From Vicinamibacteria bacterium (lineage in GTDB: Bacteria > Acidobacteriota > Vicinamibacteria > Vicinamibacterales > UBA8438): 37,998 bases of DNA. The notes under the pieces are model-generated. The model worked only from the letters and a program-made list of their open reading frames with translations. It ran no database searches and had not been told where the DNA came from. Position numbers and translations under genes: made by a program. Positions within the stretch are counted from its first letter, which is position 1. The number at the start of each line of letters is the position of its first letter. The DNA lies in the NCBI GenBank assembly GCA_022821235.1, contig JAJEEA010000536.1, positions 1 through 37,998 of the forward strand, read 5' to 3'. Shown piece by piece: positions 23,727-32,192 of this stretch.

Positions 23727-24158
23727 TCACTCGGATTCCGACTTGAAGTGGTGATGTACCGTCAGGCGGTTCCTGCCGTCCACGAACTCGTAGGCCATGT
23801 CGTGGGCGAAGGTCCGGACCAGGTGCAGGCCGAGGCCGCCCACCGCCCGCTCCTCCAGTGCCGACGTGGTGTCCACGTCGCCGGCGTCCATCGCCGTCGG
23901 ATCGAACGGCGACCCGTTGTCCTCCATGGTCAGGGTCACGACGTTCCGCTCGGCCTTCAGATGGATGTCAATCGTCGGATCGGGCACGTTGAACGTGCCG
24001 TGGGTGACGGCGTTGGTGATCAGCTCGTCCAGCGCCAGGTTGATGATGAACACCGTCGGCTGCGGCAACCGGTTGGCGTCCCCGAACTCCTCGACGGAAG
24101 CGGACAGATTGCGCACCTCGGTCAGCTTGGCCGGCAGCGAGACATGAAGGTCAGGCAT
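23727..24158 (-). CDS. Anti-sigma regulatory factor, serine kinase (RsbW-like)
   Basis: A 143-residue GHKL-type ATPase/kinase of the RsbW/SpoIIAB class. The N box is LALDELITNAVTHG (about 43-56), the G1 box is MEDNGSPFDP (about 79-88) and the G2 box is GGLGLHLVRTF (about 108-118). It should phosphorylate the STAS protein encoded just downstream and sequester a partner, classically a sigma factor; no sigma factor gene is in the window. A TATAGT box lies about 36 bp upstream, so it may have its own promoter besides read-through from the phosphatase gene. Confidence 0.93.
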   Translation of the reverse strand: MPDLHVSLPAKLTEVRNLSASVEEFGDANRLPQPTVFIINLALDELITNAVTHGTFNVPDPTIDIHLKAERNVVTLTMEDNGSPFDPTAMDAGDVDTTSALEERAVGGLGLHLVRTFAHDMAYEFVDGRNRLTVHHHFKSESE

Positions 24159-24193
24159 GGTTACGCACGTGATCGTCGACCTGCAAACGAGCC

Positions 24194-24199
24194 ACTATA
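24194..24199 (-). promoter_or_regulatory. Candidate -10 box (TATAGT) of the RsbW-like gene
   Basis: TATAGT reads leftward at 24199-24194 in the 92-bp gap after the phosphatase gene. The -35 region is not consensus. The leader would be about 30 bases. Confidence 0.35.
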
Positions 24200-24250
24200 G
24201 CAAACATGCGGTGCGGCCATCCGCTCGTCGTGTCAGGGGTGCCGGTGGGG

Positions 24251-26797
24251 TCATCGGCGGCGCAGCACGAGGCAGGTCATGTCGTCGGCGGCGGCGGCCC
24301 CCGTCGAGAAGGTCCCGATCTCGCTCCAGACGTGGTCCACGAGCTCCGAGGTGGACCGTCGCGACGCGCCGTCGAGGGTCGCTTCCAGGCGTTCCTTCCC
24401 GAACAGGGTGCCGCCGAGGTCCACGGCGTCGGTCAGGCCGTCCGTGTAGATGAACAGGGTCTCGCCCGGCTGAATCACCTCGCTGCCGCTCGCGTAGTCG
24501 AAGTCGTCCATCAGCCCCATGGCCAGCCCCTGGGTCATGGGGAGGGGGCGGCGCTCGTCGTCGGGGCCGACGACGTAGGCAGGCTCGTGACCGGCGCACA
24601 CGTAGTCGAACCGGCCGCTCTCGACGTCGAGGACCCCGAGCACGCAGGTCACGAAGAGCCCCATCGGGTTCTGTTGGCACAGCCGCCGGTTCGCCTCGCT
24701 GGCGATGGTGGAGATGCCGGTGTGCTCGGCGAACGCCCCCATCACCGCGGACTGCGAGGCGGCCATGAACAGGGCCGCCGCGACCCCCTTGCCCGACACG
24801 TCTCCGAGGACGAAGGACAGCTTTCCGCCCGACGCGTCCGTGAACTCGACGAAGTCGCCGCCGATCTGCTGGGCCGGGGTCATCCGCGCCGACACCGAGA
24901 AGGCCCCGAACTCGGCGTCGCCCTCGCGCACCAGCGCTTCCTGCACGACCTTGGCCATCGAGAGGTCCTGCTCGATGGCCTCGTGGGCGATCTGCAGGCG
25001 CTGGTTGCTCGTCCGCAGCTCGCGGGTCCGCGCCGCCACCATCGTCTCCAACTGCTCCTCGCGGTTGAAGACCTGGACGGTCATGTCGGAGAAGACGCGG
25101 GCCAGGCTGCCGAGTTCGTCGGTGCGGCGGATGACCTCCTGCATCGCCTCGTTGTCGGGCGGCTTGCCGGTCTCGACCTGGCGGGCGGCGTCGGCGATGA
25201 CCTCGATGGGATGGGTCAGCCAGCGCGTGCCGCCCGCCGCCGCGAAGCCGGTGAGGGTCAGCAGCACCAACGCGATGAAGACGGTGTTCCGGGTCTCGCC
25301 GATGACCGTGTCCGCGATCTCGTCCAGGCTCATGGCGATGGCGAGGCCCCCGATGGGGATCCCGCCGGCGTTGATGAGCGGCGAGGCGACCCAGATGCCG
25401 CGGTCCTCGGGCGAGAACAGGCTCAGGCTCACGGCGCTCACGACGCGCCCCTCGTCCATCGCGGTATCCATGACCGCGGCGGCGCGGTCCTCGAACAGCT
25501 CCCAGGCGTCCACGCCCTCGGTGGTCTGCACGTCGGCCCGCCGGGCGGCGGCGGCGAGCTCGCGATCGAGGTTGACGACCCAGAGGGCGTCGAGGTCCTG
25601 GTTCCCGGAGCGGACCTGGACGTCCGCCTCGCGCTGGTAAACCGAGTAGAGCAGATTGCCGCCCGACGCGCTCTGGATGGGAACGCCGACCTGGACGCGT
25701 CGCGCGGACTCGCCGGTGGCGACGGTGACGTACTTGTAGAGCGCGCCGTCGGACGGCCGCGGCGCCGTCGGATGCTCCACGACGCCGGACGATCTCCCGG
25801 AAAGCTCGTCGAGGTCCCCGGGACGCACGAGGGCGGCCCCGGCCCCGCCCGAGGCGGCCGGCAGCAGGCTCGAGTAGAGGGGGACGTTGTTGGCGTCGGC
25901 GACCCGGATCTCGCCGATGACGGTCGTGGTGGCGATGCGCCGCAGCCGGAACTCGATGTCGTCCCGCGTCCACTCGGCCGCCTCGGCGGCGGCGATGAGG
26001 CGCTCGAGCATGGTTCCCTGGGCCGCCATCTGCTGGCCCAGAATGCCCTCGATGATGGCCGAGACGTCGGCCCGCTCGGACGTGTAACGGCTCGTCAGGA
26101 TCTCCTGGTCGCTGAAGACGATGCCGTTGCCGACCTGCACGATGCGCTGCTTGTCGACCCCGCCGACCCCGACGTACTTGTAGACCTGGTTGTCGATCTC
26201 ACGCACCTGGGCAGGCTGCGTGATCACGTCGCCGTCGTCGCCGAGGAGCAGCACGTAGAACTTCGACGCCTGCGGCTGCACCGCCGGATCCGCACTGAAC
26301 TGGAACGGCACGAGATCGCCCCGTTCGTCCCGGACGTTGGTGAGATAGGAGTACGCCGTCTCGTCGGTGATCCAGAACTCGTCGAGCACCGTCTCGGCGA
26401 CGATGCCCTCCAGGACGCGGATGATGCGGGGCGCATTCCACTCGGCCGCCTCGGCCGCCGCCGTGAGATGGGCGGCGATGCGGGCCTGGGCGATCATCTG
26501 CGGATCGAGGGTCGCGTCCAGCGTCCGCGCGACGTTGGCCACCGAGATCTCGCCCATCTCCGCGAAGCTCGCCGAGAACACCTCCGACAGGTTGACCGCG
26601 TTCGCCTCGGCCTCGTCGCGCAGTGTGGCGGCGGCGTTGTAGAGGAGGGTGGCCGACGTGGCCACGATGGTCACCGCGAGCAGCAGGGCGAGGGCGAGAA
26701 ACCCCCGTACGGCGAGCCGCAGCCGCACGCGCGGCTGCGGCTCCGAGCGTGGGACCGACAGCGTGTCCTCGGCGGTACGAATGGTGGCGACTCCCAT
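24251..26797 (-). CDS. SpoIIE/RsbU-type serine phosphatase with double periplasmic sensor and HAMP
   Basis: An 848-residue membrane phosphatase. A membrane segment at about 29-51 (GFLALALLLAVTIVATSATL) and another at about 505-527 enclose a large extracytoplasmic region in which two similar modules are visible; each contains a helix ending AAEAAEW (WNAPRIIRVLEGI and WTRDDIEFRLRRI) and a YKYV strand. A HAMP-like segment (LTHPIEVIADAARQVETGKP) and a coiled linker lead to the PP2C-like domain with IGGDF (about 645), GDVSGKG (about 665), TDGLTDA (about 782) and DDMT (about 837), the metal ligands. It should dephosphorylate the STAS protein encoded two genes downstream and so relay an envelope signal. 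The ATG at 26797 has AGGT upstream. Confidence 0.93.
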   Translation of the reverse strand: MGVATIRTAEDTLSVPRSEPQPRVRLRLAVRGFLALALLLAVTIVATSATLLYNAAATLRDEAEANAVNLSEVFSASFAEMGEISVANVARTLDATLDPQMIAQARIAAHLTAAAEAAEWNAPRIIRVLEGIVAETVLDEFWITDETAYSYLTNVRDERGDLVPFQFSADPAVQPQASKFYVLLLGDDGDVITQPAQVREIDNQVYKYVGVGGVDKQRIVQVGNGIVFSDQEILTSRYTSERADVSAIIEGILGQQMAAQGTMLERLIAAAEAAEWTRDDIEFRLRRIATTTVIGEIRVADANNVPLYSSLLPAASGGAGAALVRPGDLDELSGRSSGVVEHPTAPRPSDGALYKYVTVATGESARRVQVGVPIQSASGGNLLYSVYQREADVQVRSGNQDLDALWVVNLDRELAAAARRADVQTTEGVDAWELFEDRAAAVMDTAMDEGRVVSAVSLSLFSPEDRGIWVASPLINAGGIPIGGLAIAMSLDEIADTVIGETRNTVFIALVLLTLTGFAAAGGTRWLTHPIEVIADAARQVETGKPPDNEAMQEVIRRTDELGSLARVFSDMTVQVFNREEQLETMVAARTRELRTSNQRLQIAHEAIEQDLSMAKVVQEALVREGDAEFGAFSVSARMTPAQQIGGDFVEFTDASGGKLSFVLGDVSGKGVAAALFMAASQSAVMGAFAEHTGISTIASEANRRLCQQNPMGLFVTCVLGVLDVESGRFDYVCAGHEPAYVVGPDDERRPLPMTQGLAMGLMDDFDYASGSEVIQPGETLFIYTDGLTDAVDLGGTLFGKERLEATLDGASRRSTSELVDHVWSEIGTFSTGAAAADDMTCLVLRRR

Positions 26798-26996
26798 GGC
26801 GCACCTGCGCGCTGTGCCTCAGGCGACACCCGATGATATCACCGTTCGGCGGCCGGACCCCACTCGGCCGCCGCCGAAACCGCGGCGCCGCGCGGGGGGC
26901 GCGGGCGACGGCGTCGTCCCCGTCTCCCCGCAGGGGAGCGCGATGCCCGCGGGCGGAGGCGGTCGACCCCGGCTCGGCGCCCGGCGGGTCGAGACG

Positions 26997-27033
26997 CGCC
27001 GCCCCGCGGGGGGGAGGCGCCCGCGGGGCGGCG
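26997..27033 (-). terminator. 14-bp GC hairpin after the Dcp-like peptidase gene
   Basis: CGCCGCCCCGCGGG (26997-27010) pairs perfectly with CCCGCGGGGCGGCG (27020-27033), 16 bp beyond the peptidase stop on the minus strand. No T tract. The rest of the spacer to 26798 shows no gene. Confidence 0.65.
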
Positions 27034-27049
27034 GAACGACGCGGCCCGG

Positions 27050-29185
27050 TCAGTTCAGGCCGCGCCGGACGAGCAGTGGCCCGATGTCCGGCTCCGCGCC
27101 CCGGAACGCGCGGAACAGGTCGAGCGCCTCGATGCTGCCGCCCTTCGACAGCAGGGTGCTCCGGAAGTGGTCGCCGTTCTCGCGCAGCAGCCCGCCGTTC
27201 TCCTTGAACCACTCGACCGAGTCGGCGTCGAGCACCTCGCTCCAGATGTAGGAGTAGTAGCCGGCCGAGTAGCCGCTGCTCCAGATGTGCGAGAAGTAGG
27301 TGCTGCGGTAGCGCGGCGGCACCGTCGCGAGCGCGACCCCCGCCGCCTCGAGGGCGGCCGCCTCGAACGCCTCGACCCCGGCCGCGTCGGGCACCTCGTC
27401 GGCCGTGAGCTGGTGCCAGGCCATGTCGAGGAGCGAGGCCGCGAGGTACTCGGTGGTGGCGAACCCCTGGTTGAACTGCTGCGTCGCCAGCACCCGGTCG
27501 AGCAGGTCGGCCGGCATCGGCTCGCCGGTCTCGTGGTGGACGGCGTAGTTCCTCAGGACCTCGGGCCAGGTCGCCCACATCTCGTTCACCTGCGACGGGT
27601 ACTCCACGAAGTCGCGCGGCACCGACGTGCCCGCGAAGTAGGGGTAGCGGACGTCCGAGAAGAAGCCGTGCAGGGCATGCCCGAACTCGTGGAACATCGT
27701 CGTGACCTCGTCGAAGGTCAGCAGCGTCGGCTCGCCCTCGGGCGGCTTCGGCACGTTCAGGTGGTTGCCCACGACCGGCGACGTCTCCATCAGGTGCGAC
27801 TGCGACACGTACGCGTTCATCCACGCGCCGCCCCGCTTGGACGGCCGCGCGTAGAAGTCGCCGATGAACAGCCCCAGCGCCTCGCCGCCGGCGTCGAACA
27901 CCTCCCAGACCCGGACGTCCGGGTGGTAGACGGGCAGCTCCGGGCGCTCCTCGAACGTCAGCCCGTACAGCCGGGTGGCGGCGAAGAACACGCCGTTCAC
28001 GAGCACGTTGTCCATCTCGAAGTACGGCCGGAGCTGCGACGCGTCGAAGGCGTAGCGTTCCGCCCGAACCTTCTCCGTGTAGTAGGACCAGTCCCAGGCG
28101 GCCAGCTCGAGATCGGCGCCCTCCGCCGCGGCCATCGCCTGCAGATCGGCCGCCTCGCGCTCCGCGTTGGCCACCGCGGGCGGGGCGAGGCTGGCGAGCC
28201 GTTCGTTGACCGCGTCCACCGTCCGGGCCGTCTGCCGCTCGAGGATGTAGGCGGCGTGGTTGGGATACCCGAGCATGGCGGCGCGCTCGGCCCGCAGCCG
28301 GGCCGTCTCGGTGATGACCCCGCGGTTGTCGTACTCGCCGCCCTGGCTGCCGCGGGCGAGCGAGGTCCGCATGATGCGCTCGCGGAGGCCGCGGTCCTCG
28401 AGCGACGCCAGGGCCGGCTGCCCGCTCGTGTTCAGCAGCGGGATGACGTAGCGGCCTTCCAGCTCGCGCGCCTCCGCCGCTGCGACGGCCGCGGCGATCT
28501 GGCCCTCGGAGAGCCCCGCCAGCTCGTCGCGCGACTCGACCACGACGGCCGAGGCGTTCACCTCGTCGAGCACGTTCTGGGTGAACCGGCTCGACAGCGC
28601 CGCCAGCCGGGCGTTGATGGCCTGCATCCGCTCCTTCTCGGCGTCGGAGAGCCGCGCCCCGGCCCGCACGAAGTCGACGTAATACTCCTCGACGAGCCGC
28701 CGCGACTCGTCGTCGAGGCCGAGGTCCGCCCGCTGCTCGTACAGCGACTCGACGCGCGCGAACAGGCCGGCGTCGAGCAGCATGCGGTCGGTGTGGGCGG
28801 CCAGGCGCGGCGCCATCTCGTTGCGGATCGCGTTGATGGCGTCGTTGGTATCGGCGCTGGAGAGCGCGAAGAACGTCGCCGCGACGCGGTTCAGCAACTG
28901 GCCCGAGCGCTCGAGGGCCACGATGGTGTTCTCGAACGTCGGCGGCTCCGAGGCCCCGGCAATCGCCTCGATCTCGGCGATCTGGTCCGCCATGCCCCGC
29001 TCGAACGCCGGCGCGTAGTGCGTGTCGTCGATGCGGTCGAACGGCGGATGCTGATGGGGCAGCGGGCTCTCGGCGAAGAACGGGTTGTCGGCCATCTCTT
29101 CCTGTGCGGCTGTGGTCGGGGCGTTTCCGATGGCGATCGCCAGCGCGAAAACCGCCGCCGTCGCCCCCGCGAACTTCGATGTCAT
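27050..29185 (-). CDS. dcp: M3-family zinc metallopeptidase (peptidyl-dipeptidase Dcp-like), exported
   Basis: A 711-residue M3 peptidase that would remove dipeptides from peptide C-termini. The zinc motif is HEFGHALH (499-506) with the third ligand in FVEYPSQVNE (about 528). The N-terminal block NPFFAESPLPHQHPPFDRI and the TNDAINAIRNEMAP and GLFARVESLYEQ segments match the Dcp branch rather than oligopeptidase F. A signal peptide (ATAAVFALAIAIGNAPTTAA) implies a periplasmic location, unlike the cytosolic E. coli enzyme. The start at 29185 is firm, with GGGAGGAT at a 7-base spacing. It is divergent from the aldose epimerase gene. Confidence 0.95.
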   Translation of the reverse strand: MTSKFAGATAAVFALAIAIGNAPTTAAQEEMADNPFFAESPLPHQHPPFDRIDDTHYAPAFERGMADQIAEIEAIAGASEPPTFENTIVALERSGQLLNRVAATFFALSSADTNDAINAIRNEMAPRLAAHTDRMLLDAGLFARVESLYEQRADLGLDDESRRLVEEYYVDFVRAGARLSDAEKERMQAINARLAALSSRFTQNVLDEVNASAVVVESRDELAGLSEGQIAAAVAAAEARELEGRYVIPLLNTSGQPALASLEDRGLRERIMRTSLARGSQGGEYDNRGVITETARLRAERAAMLGYPNHAAYILERQTARTVDAVNERLASLAPPAVANAEREAADLQAMAAAEGADLELAAWDWSYYTEKVRAERYAFDASQLRPYFEMDNVLVNGVFFAATRLYGLTFEERPELPVYHPDVRVWEVFDAGGEALGLFIGDFYARPSKRGGAWMNAYVSQSHLMETSPVVGNHLNVPKPPEGEPTLLTFDEVTTMFHEFGHALHGFFSDVRYPYFAGTSVPRDFVEYPSQVNEMWATWPEVLRNYAVHHETGEPMPADLLDRVLATQQFNQGFATTEYLAASLLDMAWHQLTADEVPDAAGVEAFEAAALEAAGVALATVPPRYRSTYFSHIWSSGYSAGYYSYIWSEVLDADSVEWFKENGGLLRENGDHFRSTLLSKGGSIEALDLFRAFRGAEPDIGPLLVRRGLN

Positions 29186-29242
29186 TGTTGGATCCTCCCG
29201 GCGAGTAGCGATTGCTCGATCTTGAACGATACCAGCTTTTGC

Positions 29243-29326
29243 CGACTCGTTCTCGCACCGTCCGCCCGGCGCAGGATGCTCCGCATCCGTCGACTCGTTC
29301 CCGCACCGCCTGTCTTGGCGTAGGAT
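29243..29326. repeat. 36-bp direct repeat, period 48, between divergent genes
   Basis: CGACTCGTTCTCGCACCG (from 29243) and CGACTCGTTCCCGCACCG (from 29291) head two similar 36-bp units, each ending in GGATG. A hairpin GGATGC/GCATCC with a TCC loop (29274-29288) lies between them. The region separates the peptidase and epimerase genes and ends 9 bp before the latter's ATG. Confidence 0.75.
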
Positions 29327-29335
29327 GGCGGCGTC

Positions 29336-30244
29336 ATGCAGAACCCGACTCCGGTGGTGGAGCTCCAGGCCGGTTCGACGCGGCTCGCGGTGGCGCCCGA
29401 GATCGGCGGGTCCATCACGCGGTATGCCACGGAGCGCGCCGGCCGGACCGTCGAGTGGATGCGACCGGCGTCCACCGACGCCCTCGCCGCGCGGTCCGCG
29501 GGCGGGACGGCGAGCTTCCCGCTGGTGCCGTTCTCCAACCGCATCCGCGACGCGCGGTTCCGCTTCCGCGGACGCGAGGTCCGGCTTGCGAGGAACTTCC
29601 CGCCCGAGCCCCACGCCATCCACGGCCACGGCTGGCGGGCGCCGTGGGCCGTCGTCGATCGGAGCGAGGCGCGGCTGACGTTGGAGTACCGTCACCCGGC
29701 CGGCGACTGGCCCTGGGCCTACGTGGCGCAACAGGCCTTCGACCTCAGCGACGAGCGCCTCCGCGTCCGGTTCGCGGTCACCAACGAGGCGGCCGACCCG
29801 ATGCCCGTCGGCTTCGGCCTCCACCCCTACTTCGTCCGGACCCCGCGGGCGCTCGTGCGCGCCGACGTCGGCCCCATGTGGGAGGCCGACGAGAACGTCA
29901 TGCCGGTCCGCATCGTGCCCCCGCCCCCGCAGCTCCTCCTCCGCGGGGCCGGACTCAATCCTGACGTTACCGCCCTCGACAACAACTTCACCCGCTTCGG
30001 CGGACGCGCGGTCATCGAGTGGCCGGAGTGGCGGGCGCGGCTGCGCATCGACGCCGACCCCGTCTACGCCTGCCTCGTCGTCTATACCCCGGCCGGCCGC
30101 GACTTCTTCTGCGTCGAGCCCGCCACCAACTGCATCGACGGGTTCAACTTGGCCGAGGACGGCCGCACCGACACCGGCCTCGTCGTCCTCGACCCCGGCG
30201 ACACCGCCGCCGGCGACGTGACGTTCACGCCGGAGCTGGCATGA
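29336..30244 (+). CDS. Aldose 1-epimerase family protein
   Basis: A 302-residue protein of the galactose mutarotase-like superfamily, which interconverts alpha and beta anomers of sugars. The two catalytic histidines are in HAIHGHGWRAPW (about 93-104) and VGFGLHPYFVRTP (about 164), and the catalytic glutamate is in FFCVEPATNCIDGF (about 261). There is no signal peptide, so it acts in the cytoplasm. The leader is very short because a direct repeat ends nine bases before the ATG; no ribosome site is clear. Substrate specificity is unknown, as this branch also contains sugar-phosphate epimerases. Confidence 0.93.
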   Translation: MQNPTPVVELQAGSTRLAVAPEIGGSITRYATERAGRTVEWMRPASTDALAARSAGGTASFPLVPFSNRIRDARFRFRGREVRLARNFPPEPHAIHGHGWRAPWAVVDRSEARLTLEYRHPAGDWPWAYVAQQAFDLSDERLRVRFAVTNEAADPMPVGFGLHPYFVRTPRALVRADVGPMWEADENVMPVRIVPPPPQLLLRGAGLNPDVTALDNNFTRFGGRAVIEWPEWRARLRIDADPVYACLVVYTPAGRDFFCVEPATNCIDGFNLAEDGRTDTGLVVLDPGDTAAGDVTFTPELA

Positions 30245-30296
30245 GGACCATGCGGCGCGGTGACGGAGGACCCGAGGGGGCGACGTCCGGCCGCAT

Positions 30297-30471
30297 GCCA
30301 CCCGGCTGGTGTGGCTCGTCGACCCCGTGGCCCGGTTCGTCCGCGTTCATCGATCTCCGCGGGATGTCCAGGTGATCGAAGAGGCCGGCGAGTTGACGGG
30401 CGGCGACGTGCTGCCGGGGTTCCGCTGCCCGGTGCGACGGCTGTTTCCCTGGGACCCTCCGCCGCCCTGAT
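30297..30471 (+). pseudogene. Uma2-family nuclease, C-terminal remnant
   Basis: Translation from about 30306 gives LVWLVDPVARFVRVHRSPRD, then VQVIEEAGELTGGDVLPGFR and CPVRRLFPWDPPPP followed by TGA at 30469-30471. This is the standard C-terminal end of Uma2 (DUF820, PD-(D/E)XK-like) proteins. An in-frame stop (TGA at 30261-30263) and absence of any N-terminal half or start codon show that only a fragment remains. It lies between the epimerase and the second DUF4143 ATPase. Confidence 0.72.
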
Positions 30472-30497
30472 CTGCGAACCGTCGTCGTCGACGACCT

Positions 30498-31658
30498 TTA
30501 CGGGGCCGTCGTTGCCCACGCCCCCGCCCACAGCCGTTCCAGGAAGTCGGCCCAGGGTAGAACGCGGATGCCGTCGACCCGGCGCGGCGCTCGCTCCAGG
30601 GACACGATGACGTGGTCGGCGCACAGGCCCTCCTCGCGCAGGGCCCGGATGCCCCTCATGTCCCGCGGGCCGACGTGGGCCTTCGCTTTGACCTCGACGG
30701 CGAGACCCTCGAACACGAAGTCGACCTCGAACTGCGACTTCGACCGCCAGTAGCGCGGCGTGTCGAGCCGGTGATGGTCGCACCAGGCCTTGATCTCCTG
30801 GAAGATGAAGCTCTCGAACGCCATGCCGTACTCGGCCGTGCCCGGCGCCAGCCCCCGCCGCCCCTGGAGATGGCGGGCGAGGCCGATGTCGAACAGGTAG
30901 TACTTGGACGTCGAGATGGCCTTGCGCTTTCGCGTGTCCGTGAAGGCCGGCACCTCGTGAGCGATGAGGGTGTCCTTCAGTATTTGGTAGTACTCCCGGA
31001 CCGTCGACGCCGGCACCTGCGCGTCGTTGGCCAGGTTGGCGAAGTTGATTATGTCGCCGTGGGCCAGCGCCGCGACATCCAGGAACCGGCTGAAGGCGCC
31101 GATGTTCCTGACCACCGCCTCGGCTGCGATCTCTTCCCGAAGGTAGTCGCCCGCGTAGCCGGCGAGGTCCTCGGTCGGTGATTCCGAGAAGTAGATCGAC
31201 GGCAGCAGGCCATGTTCGAGCGTCTTGTCCAGGTCGAACCGGTTGCCGAGCTCCGCGCGGAGGAACGGGTGCAGCACGCGGGACCGCGCCCTGCCGCCCA
31301 GCAGGTTGACGCCCCGGCGCCGCAGGCGCCGCGCGCTCGATCCGGTCAGCAGGAACCGGATTCCGTGCTCCTCGATCAGCAGGTGCACCTCGTTGAGCAG
31401 CTCCGGCATCCGCTGGATCTCGTCGATCACGACGATGGCCGTTTCGGGCCGCTCGGCCAGCGACTCGCGGATGAGGGCCGGGTTCCGGGACAGTCGCAGG
31501 AACAGCGTCTGGTCCAGGAGGTTCCACACGGGGCAGTCCGCGAACTGCTGACGGATCAGCGTCGACTTGCCCGTCTGCCGGGGACCGAACAGGAAGCAGG
31601 ACTTCCGCTCCACCACGGCCCGCAGATCCAGGCGCCGGGGGATGACGGGAGGTGTCAT
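30498..31658 (-). CDS. AAA_14/DUF4143-type ATPase, second copy
   Basis: A 386-residue ATPase with Walker A FGPRQTGKSTLI (about 24-35), Walker B AIVVIDEIQRMPEL (about 72-85), the sensor segment FLLTGSSARRLRRRG and a C-terminal DUF4143 domain ending with SKSQFEVDFVFEGLAVEVKA, where the acidic residues and the VEVK motif mark the nuclease-like fold. It is only distantly similar to the copy at 13947-15269, so they are separate acquisitions rather than a recent duplication. I use the ATG at 31658; ATGs at 31694 and 31709 are in frame. None has a clear ribosome site, and a palindromic operator overlaps the chosen start. Confidence 0.92.
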   Translation of the reverse strand: MTPPVIPRRLDLRAVVERKSCFLFGPRQTGKSTLIRQQFADCPVWNLLDQTLFLRLSRNPALIRESLAERPETAIVVIDEIQRMPELLNEVHLLIEEHGIRFLLTGSSARRLRRRGVNLLGGRARSRVLHPFLRAELGNRFDLDKTLEHGLLPSIYFSESPTEDLAGYAGDYLREEIAAEAVVRNIGAFSRFLDVAALAHGDIINFANLANDAQVPASTVREYYQILKDTLIAHEVPAFTDTRKRKAISTSKYYLFDIGLARHLQGRRGLAPGTAEYGMAFESFIFQEIKAWCDHHRLDTPRYWRSKSQFEVDFVFEGLAVEVKAKAHVGPRDMRGIRALREEGLCADHVIVSLERAPRRVDGIRVLPWADFLERLWAGAWATTAP

Positions 31659-31698
31659 GTCATGACAATCAGCAGGAGAACCGCCGATTATCATGTCA
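31658..31698 (-). promoter_or_regulatory. Inverted-repeat operator at the start of the second ATPase
   Basis: TGTCATGACAATC (31658-31670) and GATTATCATGTCA (31686-31698) are inverted copies matching at 11 of 13 positions, 15 bp apart; TGTCATGACA is itself palindromic. On the minus strand GATAAT at about 31693-31688 could be a -10. The AT content contrasts with the flanks. Confidence 0.55.
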
Positions 31699-31800
31699 AT
31701 GAACAACACCTCTGGTCAATGGCTTCTTTGTGCGGGGTCACGGGCCCGAGGGGCGCTGATGCGGAACGGGCCGTCCCGCATGGCATTGCCGTTACGCCGA

Positions 31801-32172
31801 TCACGTGCTGAGGCGGCGGAGGCGACGGTCGTTGGCGGCGCTCTGAATCAGAATGCCCTCCTCCCAGCGGACCAAAGTGGCTTCGTCGACGTTGATCATC
31901 TTCGAGAAGCCAGCGCGCGACATTCCGTGCATCCGTCGGATGCCGCGAATCTCTTTCGGCGACAGTACGCCGAGGTGGGCGCAGACCGCTTCATGCTTCA
32001 GGGCTTCGGCTTCATCGTCGAGGAATTCGGGGCCGCATGACGGGCAAACGTGAACCGGCAGGGTCACCGTCAGCTCGGCGGTGTCGGCGCCGAGCCCGTA
32101 CGGGAAGGTGTGCTCGTCCCAGATTCTGCGGGTGTTCCCGTCGCAGTCGAAGCAGGGGGCGGTCTCTGGCAT
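31801..32172 (-). CDS. MqsA/YgiT-type zinc-finger antitoxin-like protein with XRE helix-turn-helix
   Basis: A 123-residue protein with the two-part architecture of MqsA antitoxins. The N-terminal zinc finger has CFDC (about 7-10) and CPSC (about 40-43) pairs. The C-terminal half is a Cro/XRE helix-turn-helix: LSPKEIRGIRRMHGMSRAGF, then SKMINVDEATLVRWEEG. MqsA normally neutralises the RNase MqsR and represses the operon; no MqsR-like gene is adjacent. A GTG at 32196 overlaps the upstream MBL gene's stop (GTGA) and would add eight residues; given how common such overlaps are here, it is a real alternative to the ATG at 32172. Confidence 0.85.
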   Translation of the reverse strand: MPETAPCFDCDGNTRRIWDEHTFPYGLGADTAELTVTLPVHVCPSCGPEFLDDEAEALKHEAVCAHLGVLSPKEIRGIRRMHGMSRAGFSKMINVDEATLVRWEEGILIQSAANDRRLRRLST

Positions 32173-32192
32173 GTCGTTGGGGCTGGTCGAGA

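Noticed and set aside
26199..29306. A 1,035-codon minus-strand frame over the peptidase and phosphatase genes
   Set aside because: It is a shifted frame of two well-defined genes and crosses the terminator hairpin between them.
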